Shown one piece after another: positions 53,921 through 62,762 of a stretch of 64,000 nt of DNA; position 1 is the stretch's first letter, and the number at the start of each line of letters is the position of its first letter. The translations under genes were made by a program, and so were the position numbers. The stretch lies in assembly GCF_001654915.1 (NCBI RefSeq), contig NZ_LXEQ01000048.1. The stretch is one strand, 5' to 3'. This DNA comes from Buttiauxella ferragutiae. Lineage in GTDB: Bacteria; Pseudomonadota; Gammaproteobacteria; Enterobacterales; Enterobacteriaceae. The notes beneath the pieces were generated by a model that saw only the letters and a program-made list of their open reading frames with translations, made no database searches and was not told where the DNA came from.

Positions 53921-55069
53921 TTGGACGATTATCTATTTACCTCCGAATCCGTGGCCGAAGGGCACCCGGACAAAATGGCTGACCAGATTGCCGATGCCAT
54001 TCTGGACGCGTATCTGCTCCAGGATCCGTGGTCAAAAGTCGCCTGCGAGTGCATGGTGAAAACCGGTATCGCCATTGTTGCCGGGGAAATCGCATCCTCT
54101 GCGGTGGTGGATATTGAATCCATCGTGCGCAACACGATTAAAGCCATTGGTTATGACCATTCCGATCTCGGTTTTGACGGTAATACCTGCGGCGTGCTGA
54201 ATATTCTCGGTAAACAATCTTCTGATATTGCCAGCGGTATTGCGGGCTCCACTCGCGAATTACTCGGCGCAGGCGATCAAGGGATCACCTTTGGTTTTGC
54301 CTGTAACGAAACCCCCGAAGCGATGCCCGCAACGCTGGTTTACGCTCATCGTTTAATGGCGCGACAAGCGATGTTGCGCAAGTCCAGACGACTGCCCTTC
54401 CTGCTGCCGGACGCCAAAAGCCAGGTGACGCTGCGTTATTGCAACGGCCAGATCCAGGCGGCAGATACAATTGTGGTTTCCACGCAGCACCACCCGGATA
54501 TTTCACTGGAGCAACTGCGCGAAGCGGTTATTGAAGAGATTGTAAAACCGGTGATTCCTGCTCAGTGGCTTACCCCGCAAACCCGTTTTCTGATTAACCC
54601 CGCCGGGCGCTTTGTGATTGGTGGCCCGGTGGGTGATTGCGGCCTGACGGGGAGAAAAATTATTGTCGATACCTACGGCGGAGCGGCTTGCCACGGCGGT
54701 GGCGCTTTTTCAGGAAAAGATCCCTCAAAAGTTGACCGTTCAGCTGCCTATGCGGCGCGTTATGTGGCGAAGAATATTGTCGCGGCAGGTCTTGCGGCAC
54801 GTTGTGAAGTCCAGCTGGCGTGGGCTATCGGTCTGCCTCGCCCCGTGTCGATTCGTATTAATACTTTTGGCAGCGGGATACTGGCCGCCAGTACCCTTCA
54901 GGAGCGGGTCGCTCGTCATTTTGATCTCAGCGTTTACGGCATCATAAAATCGCTGGATTTGCTGGTGCCACGTTATCGTCAAACCGCCTGCTACGGCCAT
55001 TTTGGCCGGGATATTTTCCCATGGGAAAAAACAGATAAAGCAGCGGTTCTGCGCGCTGATGCGCGCTAA
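53921..55069 (+). CDS. S-adenosylmethionine synthetase, locus-specific paralogue
   Basis: 382 residues, nearly the length of housekeeping MetK. It makes SAM from methionine and ATP. All landmark motifs are intact: FTSESVAEGHPDKMADQIAD (His/Asp for ATP and Mg), GAGDQG hexapeptide, GRFVIGGPVGDCGLTGRK, and GGGAFSGKDPSKVDRSAAYA. The start is TTG (DDYLFTSESV); no ATG is in frame upstream, and GAGTGGA lies just before it. The rare start may keep expression low. Located between the regulators and a shell-protein gene, it is best explained as a SAM supply for the radical-SAM activase. Confidence 0.93.
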   Translation: MDDYLFTSESVAEGHPDKMADQIADAILDAYLLQDPWSKVACECMVKTGIAIVAGEIASSAVVDIESIVRNTIKAIGYDHSDLGFDGNTCGVLNILGKQSSDIASGIAGSTRELLGAGDQGITFGFACNETPEAMPATLVYAHRLMARQAMLRKSRRLPFLLPDAKSQVTLRYCNGQIQAADTIVVSTQHHPDISLEQLREAVIEEIVKPVIPAQWLTPQTRFLINPAGRFVIGGPVGDCGLTGRKIIVDTYGGAACHGGGAFSGKDPSKVDRSAAYAARYVAKNIVAAGLAARCEVQLAWAIGLPRPVSIRINTFGSGILAASTLQERVARHFDLSVYGIIKSLDLLVPRYRQTACYGHFGRDIFPWEKTDKAAVLRADAR

Positions 55070-55096
55070 CCCCAAAGTTTTTCACAGGAGAACGTT

Positions 55097-55501
55097 ATGT
55101 CCGGGCAAAGTATAGGTTTGATTGAAACCATTGGGCTGGCGGCGGCAATCGAAGCCGCTGATGCCGCGATGAAATCCGCCAATGTCCAGTTGGTAGGTTA
55201 TGAACTGACTAAAGGTGGCGGCATGGTCACCGTCAAATTTGAAGGCGATGTAGGCTCGATTAATGCGGCGGTTGCCGCAGGTGTAGCGGCGGCGAACAAA
55301 GTGAGCACGGTTTACGCTCATCGGGTTATCGCGCGCACCGCCGAGGGTATTGATAACTTTATTCACTCCGCCGATACCGTGGGGTTTGCGCCGGTAAAAA
55401 CGCAACAAGCACCGCCGGTGGTCAGTCTTGAAATACCGATAGTGATGTTAGAAGACGAAAGCAAGAAAAAGCCGGGTTCAGGGAAACATAAAAAGCGCTA
55501 A
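55097..55501 (+). CDS. BMC-H shell protein with basic C-terminal tail
   Basis: 134 residues. One canonical BMC domain (about 5-88; SIGLIETIGLAAAIEAADAAM, then YELTKGGGMVTVKFEGDVG) forms hexamers that tile the microcompartment facets. The pore loop reads TKGGG, unlike the KIGSG of the PduA-like protein at 62763. After the domain comes a 45-residue tail ending KKKPGSGKHKKR, rich in Lys, absent from PduA or PduJ. It is 27 bases after the SAM synthetase gene with AGGAGAACG before the ATG, so the two are probably cotranscribed. Confidence 0.92.
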   Translation: MSGQSIGLIETIGLAAAIEAADAAMKSANVQLVGYELTKGGGMVTVKFEGDVGSINAAVAAGVAAANKVSTVYAHRVIARTAEGIDNFIHSADTVGFAPVKTQQAPPVVSLEIPIVMLEDESKKKPGSGKHKKR

Positions 55502-55522
55502 GCCGTGAGTCGCCTGGTAATG

Positions 55523-55608
55523 GTGGATGGCGCGCTCGCGCTTATCCACCCTATGAAAACAAAGACTTATGAAACCGCGTAGGTCAGATAAGCGCAGCGC
55601 CATCCGAC
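55523..55608. repeat. Two REP-like hairpins between convergent operons
   Basis: GTGGAT/ATCCAC (55523-55549) and GTCAGAT/ATCCGAC (55583-55608) lie where the plus-strand regulator/SAM synthetase/shell genes meet the minus-strand enzyme operon. They probably mark both transcript ends. Confidence 0.72.
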
Positions 55609-55623
55609 GCTGCATCTCGTAAA

Positions 55624-56433
55624 CTACAATTGGCTATCCTCCACCTTGCACGTATTACACGGCAAATTCCTCGCGATACCGAAGCGATAGATTGCCGCCC
55701 CAAGACAGGCTCCAATAATGGGCGCGACTATCGGCACAATGAAATAAGGAATATCACGGCCACCGGTCATTGATACCTCTCCCCAACCGGCGAAGAACGT
55801 AAATAATTTAGGACCAAAATCACGAGCAGGATTCATCGCAAACCCGGTCAATGGTGCGGTCGCCGCCCCGATAACCGCCACCAGAATACCAATTAACAAT
55901 GGGCCTAATGGGCCGCGAGGCACACCGTTACCATCATCAGTCAGCGCCATAATCAAACCCATCAGCATAGAAGTGATGACGATTTCTACAAACGCAGCTT
56001 GCCAGACGCTAATAGCTGGCGACGGGAAGGTACTGAAAATGCTGGCTAATTGCAGGCTATCTACGCTACCCCGAACCATGTGATGTGCGGTTTCATAGTC
56101 CGTGAAAAGGTTGTGATACATCAGATAAGCCAGCATTGCGCCGCCAAAAGCACCGGCAATTTGGGCAATGCTGTATGGGAGCACTTTGCGCGCCGGGAAG
56201 CAGGCGAATAACCATAATGCAATGGTAATCGCCGGGTTAAGATGCGCACCGGAGATCCCAGCAGTTAAATAGACCGCCAGCGAGATGGCCAACCCCCAGA
56301 CAATACATATTTCCCACAAACCAAAACTCGCGCCAGCGACTTTTACTGCCGCCAGGCAACTGATACCAAAAAACATAAACAATCCGGTGCCGAGAAATTC
56401 CGCGGTGCATTGGGCTCTGAGTGAATCGTTCAT
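55624..56433 (-). CDS. pduF: PduF/GlpF-like diol/glycerol facilitator
   Basis: 269 residues, aquaglyceroporin with six helices and two half-helices. The two NPA boxes are SGAHLNPAITIALW and GFAMNPARDFGPK; Asp after the second Arg marks the glycerol-conducting class. PduF in Salmonella lets 1,2-propanediol enter. Last gene of the minus-strand microcompartment operon, 37 bases after the activase gene. GlpF proper is normally next to glpK, which is absent here, so PduF is the better name. Confidence 0.9.
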   Translation of the reverse strand: MNDSLRAQCTAEFLGTGLFMFFGISCLAAVKVAGASFGLWEICIVWGLAISLAVYLTAGISGAHLNPAITIALWLFACFPARKVLPYSIAQIAGAFGGAMLAYLMYHNLFTDYETAHHMVRGSVDSLQLASIFSTFPSPAISVWQAAFVEIVITSMLMGLIMALTDDGNGVPRGPLGPLLIGILVAVIGAATAPLTGFAMNPARDFGPKLFTFFAGWGEVSMTGGRDIPYFIVPIVAPIIGACLGAAIYRFGIARNLPCNTCKVEDSQL

Positions 56434-56470
56434 AGGTTACCCTGTTTGTGATTGATTATTCATATATCGA

Positions 56471-57394
56471 CTAACCGCCGATATGACATTGAAACCCTAA
56501 TGACTCTATTTCATTCTTTAATAGTGTCATTTTTTCTTCACTTATTTTTTGAACATCACCCAGCGGATAAATACGGCCTAAAAGCTGATATTTATTTTCG
56601 CCGTAAGAGTGATAAGGTAATAAATGAATGGTGTCGACATTCGACATTAAGCGGGCAAACTCACCGATACTGCGAATCTCTTCGATATTGTCGTTTACGC
56701 CCTGAACCACCGGAATACGGACAATCACTTTGGTGATAAACGACATTCTGATCAGGTTTTCAAGAATGCGGCGGTTATCCACACCGGTGTTACTGAGATG
56801 CACTGTGGGATTAATCGCCTTGATATCAGCCAGTGCGAGGTCAACATACGGGAATACTTCATCAATCACTTCAGGTTGAGTAAAACCAGTTGTTTCAATG
56901 GCGGTGTGCCAGCCCTTTGCCTTGCACGCTTTCAGTAATTCACGAGCGAACTCCGGTTGTGCCAGCGGTTCGCCGCCAGATAGCGTAATACCGCCACCTG
57001 AACGCCGGTAGAGATTTTCCTCTTTTTGTAATTCACGCATTACGTCAGCCACCGTCATGCGTTTACCTTTCATTTCCAGAGCCTGAGTTGGGCAAACTTC
57101 GCAGCATTTCCCGCACTGAATACAAGCTGAACGGTCAATGAAATAAGGATTGGTGACTGATAACGCTCGCTGCGGGCAAATATCCACACATTTGCCACAA
57201 CGAATACAGTCATTCTTTTTAAAGATTAATTCCGGTTGTGGCCGTTGTGATTCTGGATTACTACACCACTTACATGATAATGGGCATCCTTTTAAAAAAG
57301 GAATGGTGCGAATGCCGGGGCCATCATGCAAAGAATAGCGCTGAATATTAAATAACACGCCTTCCATTTGGTCATCGACTTTATTATTCTTCAT
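56471..57394 (-). CDS. Glycyl radical enzyme activase (radical SAM)
   Basis: About 307 residues. The N-terminal radical-SAM cluster motif is CPLSCKWCSNPE (CxxxCxxC). It is followed by two ferredoxin-like 4Fe-4S motifs (CIRCGKCVDICPQRAL and CIQCGKCCEVCPTQAL), the layout of activases for diol dehydratase, CutC and similar enzymes. YSLHDGPGIRT precedes the cluster, and GGGITLSGGEPLAQP is the SAM-binding glycine motif. It abstracts a hydrogen from the Gly loop of the neighbouring dehydratase. ATG at 57394 is preferred over an in-frame GTG at 57403 by ribosome-site spacing. Confidence 0.95.
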   Translation of the reverse strand: MKNNKVDDQMEGVLFNIQRYSLHDGPGIRTIPFLKGCPLSCKWCSNPESQRPQPELIFKKNDCIRCGKCVDICPQRALSVTNPYFIDRSACIQCGKCCEVCPTQALEMKGKRMTVADVMRELQKEENLYRRSGGGITLSGGEPLAQPEFARELLKACKAKGWHTAIETTGFTQPEVIDEVFPYVDLALADIKAINPTVHLSNTGVDNRRILENLIRMSFITKVIVRIPVVQGVNDNIEEIRSIGEFARLMSNVDTIHLLPYHSYGENKYQLLGRIYPLGDVQKISEEKMTLLKNEIESLGFQCHIGG

Positions 57395-57425
57395 ATTGTT
57401 CACGCCCTAAGCTGTAAATAATAGA

Positions 57426-57441
57426 TGGGTCATATGACCCA
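57426..57441. other. Perfect 16-base palindrome between dehydratase and activase genes
   Basis: TGGGTCATATGACCCA with partly complementary flanks lies in the 64-base gap after the dehydratase stop. As RNA it forms a hairpin without a T-run. It may protect the abundant dehydratase message and lower activase output, since activase is needed only in small amounts. Confidence 0.6.
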
Positions 57442-57458
57442 CCTATTCTATATACTAC

Positions 57459-59996
57459 TTACAGTTGCTGCTCGGTACGGCTAATAATATCGTCCTGAAC
57501 TTCCTTCGCCAGAACCACAAATTGCGCACTGTATCCGGCGACGCGCACCACCAAATCCTGATGCTGCTGAGGATTATTTTGCGCTTCCACCAGGGTGTTA
57601 CGGTCAATAACGTTAAATTGAACGTGCATCCCTTTTTTGTCGAAGTAGTTTCTCACCAGGCCACTGAAGTGGCGCAAACCGTTTTCCCCAGCCAAAGAGG
57701 ATGGCAGGAACTTCTGGTTGTAGAGCGTTCCGTTAGAAGCAATAAAGTGGTCGAGTTTTGCCACCGAATTTGCCGCTGCTGTCGGGCCAAAGGTATCTTT
57801 ACCCTGGCGCGGAGAAACGCCATCGGCCAACGGTTCTTTCGCCAGGCGGCCATCCGGCAGCGCACTCACATCCTTACCAAACAGCACGTTAGCCGAAACC
57901 GGATAGATGCCTGCCTGGAACTGGCCGCCGCGCGGATTGGTGTATTTCTCCACTTCCTGGCAGTAAATCAGCGCACAGCGACGCGCCACGAAATCAACAT
58001 CGTCAATGTCGTTACCAAAGCACGGTGTGTTTTCCAGAATATGGCGAATTTCTTCAAAACGAGAGTTGTTGCCGCTGGCTGCTGGAGCCGCAGATACGCT
58101 GGCAAGCTGGCGGTAAACTTCATTTTTAATCGCCGCCGCATCAAGCGAGCCGTGGCTATCAATAATGCGTTTTACCACCTCGTAGACGTCTTGTTCACCC
58201 AATGACGATTTCGCTGCCACACTGCCAACCTGATGGCCAAAGTTGGCGTCCAGCGCCCCTTTCAGTTCACTGAGCGTCAGTTTGCGATCTTCAAATACCT
58301 GTTTCTGGATGGCATAAACCGAGTCGCCGGTATCAGCGATACCAAATGCCTGCGGGCCGGTGAAGTTATAGATTGCCCCACCTTCCTGCAAAGATTTACC
58401 GCGCCCGATACAGTCATCCACCAATGCCGACAAGAACGGCAACGGGCAACGTTCGCCATGCGCAATATCGACGCTGTTACACGCTTCAACCAGTTGATGA
58501 ACAAAGTGCGCCATCTGTTTAGAGAACGCGGTATAGAAATCGTCGATGCTGGTGTACTGGGTCATTTCCCCGGTCACAGGGCCGAGTTGTTTGCTACCGG
58601 CACGCCCGTTGTTGAGGGTGATTTCGAGGACTTTTGCCACGTTAAAGAACGCCGCATCGTGCCAGCCTTCTGTGCGATGTGGTGCTTGTGGTTCAACGCA
58701 GCCGATAATGCAGTAATCACGCGCATCACGCAGCGATACGCCACGGTTTTGTAGCGCCGGGATAATCACTTCATCGTTGTACATTGCTGGCACACCCAGC
58801 CCCAAACGCACCAGTTCACAAGCACGATACAGGAAGGTATCAGGCGAACCTTGCCAGACGCGAATCGAGAACGACGGTTGCGGCAAGCGAACGTGGGCCG
58901 TCGCTTCCATACACATGTAGCTCAAGTCGTTGGTGGCATCCAGCCCATCTTCGGTCTGGCCGCCCACGCATAAATTCTGGAACACCGCATAACCGGCAAA
59001 GGCCTGCGCGGAGACTTCATCACGCGTTTTATTGATGTCGTTAAGTTTGATCCAGCAGCAGTCCACCAGTTCCTGAGCAAACTCTTTGGAGATAGCTTGG
59101 TCTGCCACCAGATACGGATACATATACTGGTCGAAACGCCCTGGGGAAATAGAGTGGCCGCTGGATTCAATCTGCAACATGCTCTGGATGAACCAAAATG
59201 TCTGGCACGCTTCCCAGAAGGTGGTCGCCCCGAATTCAGGTACCCGCTTACAGTTCTGGGCAATTTGCTCAAGTTCGTGTTTACGCGTCGGGTTGCTTTC
59301 CTGTTGAGCAAGGTGAGTCGCTTCTTGCGCATAACGATGAGCAAAGTTAATCGCGGCGTTATAGCTGATGATTACCGCGCGATAGAACTGTTCTTTCTTG
59401 ATGTACCCCGGTTCGCTGCGGTCGAGCGCTTCCAGCGCACGCGTCACTTCATTGATGATGCCGCGAAAACCGATTTTCAGCACTTTGCCGTAATCCACAC
59501 TCACGTGACCTACGCCGCCGTAGAAGTAGTTCCCTACGGTGAACACGCCGCCCGCCATACTCTCTTTGGTACTTTCTGACATATACGATGCCGCCAGCGA
59601 GCTGGTGGTTTTACCCGGCCAATATTTAAAAGCTTCATGCAGGTCTTGGGCGGTTTTTTTCGGAATAATGAAAGGATCGGCAACACGATGTTCCATGGTG
59701 TCGAATTCTTTTTCTACCCAGTCGTAAGAAAATTCCGGGCAGATTTCTGTAGAGCGCGGGTTGATAGTCACTGCGCCGACAATTAATTCGTCCTGGCGTA
59801 TCGTTATCGGTAATTCATTAAATATTTTCTCAACCACTTTTGCCCGGCGCATAATCGCAGGCAATTGTTCACTTTCTTTATATGCTTCGGTTGCCAGCAC
59901 TGCACGCTCAGATTCTACATAAGGTTTAGCCTGGAGAATCATATTTTTGAGTCTGGCAACACGGTCGGTTGGATGAGTAAAACCTTTCTCTAACAT
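57459..59996 (-). CDS. B12-independent glycyl radical diol dehydratase
   Basis: 845 residues. Dehydrates 1,2-propanediol to propanal (or glycerol to 3-hydroxypropanal) by radical chemistry. Residues match the Clostridium butyricum glycerol dehydratase active site at the same numbers: H164, H281, S282, C433, E435 (IIGCVEPQ), D447, then Y698. The glycyl loop is RVAGYSAQF with G821. The last two equal the clostridial Y640 and G763 plus 58, because of a 58-residue insertion at about 588-645. GGGAG precedes the ATG. Choline lyase CutC is excluded by the overall sequence and the neighbours. Strictly anaerobic enzyme, activated by the downstream radical-SAM protein. Confidence 0.96.
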   Translation of the reverse strand: MLEKGFTHPTDRVARLKNMILQAKPYVESERAVLATEAYKESEQLPAIMRRAKVVEKIFNELPITIRQDELIVGAVTINPRSTEICPEFSYDWVEKEFDTMEHRVADPFIIPKKTAQDLHEAFKYWPGKTTSSLAASYMSESTKESMAGGVFTVGNYFYGGVGHVSVDYGKVLKIGFRGIINEVTRALEALDRSEPGYIKKEQFYRAVIISYNAAINFAHRYAQEATHLAQQESNPTRKHELEQIAQNCKRVPEFGATTFWEACQTFWFIQSMLQIESSGHSISPGRFDQYMYPYLVADQAISKEFAQELVDCCWIKLNDINKTRDEVSAQAFAGYAVFQNLCVGGQTEDGLDATNDLSYMCMEATAHVRLPQPSFSIRVWQGSPDTFLYRACELVRLGLGVPAMYNDEVIIPALQNRGVSLRDARDYCIIGCVEPQAPHRTEGWHDAAFFNVAKVLEITLNNGRAGSKQLGPVTGEMTQYTSIDDFYTAFSKQMAHFVHQLVEACNSVDIAHGERCPLPFLSALVDDCIGRGKSLQEGGAIYNFTGPQAFGIADTGDSVYAIQKQVFEDRKLTLSELKGALDANFGHQVGSVAAKSSLGEQDVYEVVKRIIDSHGSLDAAAIKNEVYRQLASVSAAPAASGNNSRFEEIRHILENTPCFGNDIDDVDFVARRCALIYCQEVEKYTNPRGGQFQAGIYPVSANVLFGKDVSALPDGRLAKEPLADGVSPRQGKDTFGPTAAANSVAKLDHFIASNGTLYNQKFLPSSLAGENGLRHFSGLVRNYFDKKGMHVQFNVIDRNTLVEAQNNPQQHQDLVVRVAGYSAQFVVLAKEVQDDIISRTEQQL

Positions 59997-60080
59997 AAAT
60001 ACTCCCGGAATGAGTTATTTAATCTAATAGGCTTCAGAGAAATCACCTGCGAGAAGTCATATTCTTTCCATCGCAAATGC

Positions 60081-60380
60081 TCAGAATGTATTAACGTCGT
60101 CTGTTATTAATCGCATGGCTTCATTAACGGCTGACACTTCGCCAAATATGGCGAGGGTGGTTACGTGTTGCGGGCAACTGCCATGAATTTCCGAAACCAC
60201 AACATGCGCACTTTTACTGGCGACATCGGCAAAGAAATAGAGATCGGGTATTGGCAACATCGCCAGGCCAATCGCATCAATGCGAATCGAGTCCAGACGT
60301 GAGCGGAACTCACTGGGCATCCGCCGTTTCAGCATCGCCAGGGTTTCAGGTGTGGGTGCATTAATGATGCGTTTTTTCAT
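60081..60380 (-). CDS. Permuted BMC-H shell protein, PduU/EutS-like
   Basis: 99 residues. The segment DAIGLAMLPIPDLYFFADVASKSAHV and the ending VTTLAIFGEVSAVNEAMRLI align with the circularly permuted BMC domain of EutS/PduU. The N-terminal part (KRIINAPTPETLAMLKRRM) would provide the extra strand or barrel of that class. Such hexamers may form a capped pore or bind cargo. GAGGTG precedes the ATG, 11 bases after the aldehyde dehydrogenase stop. Confidence 0.88.
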   Translation of the reverse strand: MKKRIINAPTPETLAMLKRRMPSEFRSRLDSIRIDAIGLAMLPIPDLYFFADVASKSAHVVVSEIHGSCPQHVTTLAIFGEVSAVNEAMRLITDDVNTF

Positions 60381-60391
60381 CTTCTGGCACC

Positions 60392-61903
60392 TCAGCGCAC
60401 GTTCAGCGCTTCAACCATCACACAACGGCGATTTCTGGCGAAAGCCCGCGCCGAAGTCAAACCTTCACCGGTCGGCCCGGCAATGGTAAAGGTGGTGTAC
60501 CCTTCTCCGCCAACACCCAGTCCCGCATACGACGGCCCATTTTTGACAAAAATAGTGGTCTGGATCTGACGTGCCATTTTGGTGAGTTTGTCGACATTGG
60601 TAGAGTGCATGATGGCGGTGTGGCGGTTGCCATGTTCGACTTGTACTGCTAATTCAATCGCTTCATCGACGTTGTCGACCCGCACCACCGGAAGCACCGG
60701 CATCATCAGTTCATGCACCACAAATGGATGATGTTTCTCAGTTTCAATTAAGATAACTTTTGTGTCACTCGGCGCATTCACACCCAGTTGTTGCAGAATG
60801 TAGCGGGCATCTTTGCCGACAAAAGCAGTATTCGGGCCCGTGCCTTTTTCGTTCAACACCAGGGTTTGCAGTTGCTGAATCAGTTTCGGGTCACACAGCA
60901 AATACGCTCCGCTTTTTTTCATGCAATGAATCAAGTAATCCGCCACCTGGTTCACCACAATCACTTCTTTTTCCGCAATGCACGGCAAGTTGTTATCGAA
61001 ACTGCATCCTTTCACGATGTCGCGGGCCGCTTTTTCAAGATCTGCCGTTTCATCTACCACCACGGGCGGGTTACCTGCGCCAGCACCGATGGCTTTTTTC
61101 CCCGATGACATCACGGTTTTCACAATCGCCGGGCCGCCTGTCGCCACCAGCATATTGATGCGCGAGTCGTTGATTAACGCGTTGGTGTTATCAATGGAAG
61201 GTTGCGTCACCGTGACGACCATATTGGCGGGTGCGCCCAGGTCTGCCAGTTTGTGGTTAATTAATTCAACCACATACAATGAAACGTTGCGCGAACGGGG
61301 ATGTGGACTGAATACCACGGTATTTCCCGCCGCCAGCATCCCGATGCTGTTATTGATGATGGTTTCGGTTGGGTTGGTGGTCGGCGTTATCGAACCAATC
61401 ACGCCATACGCGGAATATTCGGTCAGCGTCAGGCCGTTATCACCGCTTAACGCGCCGGTGGTGAGGTCTTCCAGCCCCGGTGTTTTAAGCGCCGCAAGGC
61501 GGTTTTTGGTGAACTTATCCTCTATGTTCCCCATGCCCGTCTCTTCCACCGCCATGCGCGAAATTGTCCGTAAAATATCGTCTTGCAGGAAGACCTCGCG
61601 GATGCCCTGAATAAAGGTGGCGCGGTCGTGCATCGAGCAGTGGCGATACTGAACCTGGGCAACCACTGCCGCCGCAATGGCTTCATCCATTGTGGCGAAA
61701 GCGCCGCTGCCCGCGGTCATTGGCTCGCGAACCACAGAAATTGCAGGTTGCTGTGCCAACGCTTTAGCGATAATCGCATCCAGTGGGTCGCTTTCCTGCC
61801 CGGTTGTGGCAGCAGGTTTGGCCTGTGGAGCGACATCCGGCGTGGTTTTGGTGTACTTACTCAGCACGTTCGAAACCGCCTGAGCAATGTCATTATCATT
61901 CAT
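60392..61903 (-). CDS. pduP: CoA-acylating aldehyde dehydrogenase, PduP-like
   Basis: 503 residues from MNDNDIAQAVSNVLSKYTK. It turns propanal into propionyl-CoA with NAD. That N-terminus is an amphipathic helix followed by a Pro/Ala/Thr linker (about 20-45), the standard PduP-type encapsulation peptide. The catalytic Cys is in DNNLPCIAEKEV, and the nucleotide/CoA region has GAGAGNPPVVVDETADLEKA. The start is set by AAGGAAAT before the ATG and by the encapsulation helix; an upstream frame to 62038 is not supported. It lies 52 bases after pduB. Confidence 0.95.
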   Translation of the reverse strand: MNDNDIAQAVSNVLSKYTKTTPDVAPQAKPAATTGQESDPLDAIIAKALAQQPAISVVREPMTAGSGAFATMDEAIAAAVVAQVQYRHCSMHDRATFIQGIREVFLQDDILRTISRMAVEETGMGNIEDKFTKNRLAALKTPGLEDLTTGALSGDNGLTLTEYSAYGVIGSITPTTNPTETIINNSIGMLAAGNTVVFSPHPRSRNVSLYVVELINHKLADLGAPANMVVTVTQPSIDNTNALINDSRINMLVATGGPAIVKTVMSSGKKAIGAGAGNPPVVVDETADLEKAARDIVKGCSFDNNLPCIAEKEVIVVNQVADYLIHCMKKSGAYLLCDPKLIQQLQTLVLNEKGTGPNTAFVGKDARYILQQLGVNAPSDTKVILIETEKHHPFVVHELMMPVLPVVRVDNVDEAIELAVQVEHGNRHTAIMHSTNVDKLTKMARQIQTTIFVKNGPSYAGLGVGGEGYTTFTIAGPTGEGLTSARAFARNRRCVMVEALNVR

Positions 61904-61955
61904 GCTGTTAATTTCCTTGCTGCACATAGCTTCACAAGCATTTTGCGCCCGCGGC

Positions 61956-62741
61956 CTAGATATAAGGTTTGGTAGCAGACTGAATCGGTGCGGGGTCCAG
62001 GGTGGCGAGCAGTTGCAACCCGACTTCTCGTGCCGCAATCACTGCCTGACGAACCGCTCCGGAATCACCGGCAAAGGTGAAGATCACTTCGTTGCTAAAG
62101 CTGGTGCCGTTTGCCGGGCTGGCGTAACCAATCGGCTCGATAATGGCTGATTTTGCTGCGGCGTCAGCTATCAATACGCCGATTGCCGCCGGGCAAGCAC
62201 AGGTCATACCGAAGGATTTGCCCACCGGTGCACCAAATGCTTTGTTCAACGCGTGGCTGGCGCGTGCGGTGTATTGAAATTCCAGATGGCCTGCGGGAGA
62301 ACCGTAAACATCGCCCATGGTGCGGTCGATTTCTGCCAGCGCCACTTCAATGGCACGACGCACGTCAGAAACATCGGTTGCACCGAAAATAATCAGGCAA
62401 CCGTGTCCACCACCGCCTTCTGTATCGCGAGCCAGCTCAATGGATAATATTTCGCTGTTGGTCGCTTTAATGGCTTCATCAGCCGCAAATATATGTGGCC
62501 CTGCCCCAGTACGCGCGCCAAGAATACCGATGGAGCGATATTTCTTGTCGATTTTCATCACTTCATGTAATTGATTATCGACATTGGCAATCACCAAACC
62601 AATTGTGTGCCCCATTGCAGTGCCAACAAATTCTGTTAAACCACATGCGGGAATATTGGCGGTATTTTTACCCGTTGCACTGACATCAGTCTGTTTATTC
62701 ATTACTTCAGATATAATCTGCTCAACAAGATTATCTCTCAT
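61956..62741 (-). CDS. pduB: BMC-T shell protein, PduB-like
   Basis: 261 residues with two tandem BMC domains (about 45-145 and 150-255) that form trimers mimicking hexamers. Long stretches equal Salmonella PduB in pattern: LTEFVGTAMGHTIGLVIANV, YRSIGILGARTGAGPHIFAA, QYTARASHALNKAFGAPVG. The polar N-terminal extension (LVEQIISEVMNKQ), which in PduB links shell to cargo, is present, so this is the long PduB form rather than PduB'. AGAGGA precedes the ATG. Confidence 0.95.
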   Translation of the reverse strand: MRDNLVEQIISEVMNKQTDVSATGKNTANIPACGLTEFVGTAMGHTIGLVIANVDNQLHEVMKIDKKYRSIGILGARTGAGPHIFAADEAIKATNSEILSIELARDTEGGGGHGCLIIFGATDVSDVRRAIEVALAEIDRTMGDVYGSPAGHLEFQYTARASHALNKAFGAPVGKSFGMTCACPAAIGVLIADAAAKSAIIEPIGYASPANGTSFSNEVIFTFAGDSGAVRQAVIAAREVGLQLLATLDPAPIQSATKPYI

Positions 62742-62762
62742 GGTCAGTATCCTCTGGCGTTA

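Noticed and set aside
57459..59996. Dehydratase as choline trimethylamine-lyase (CutC)
   Set aside because: The diol-dehydratase residue set (H164, H281, S282, D447, Y698) is present, and the neighbours are pdu-type with PduF rather than choline genes.
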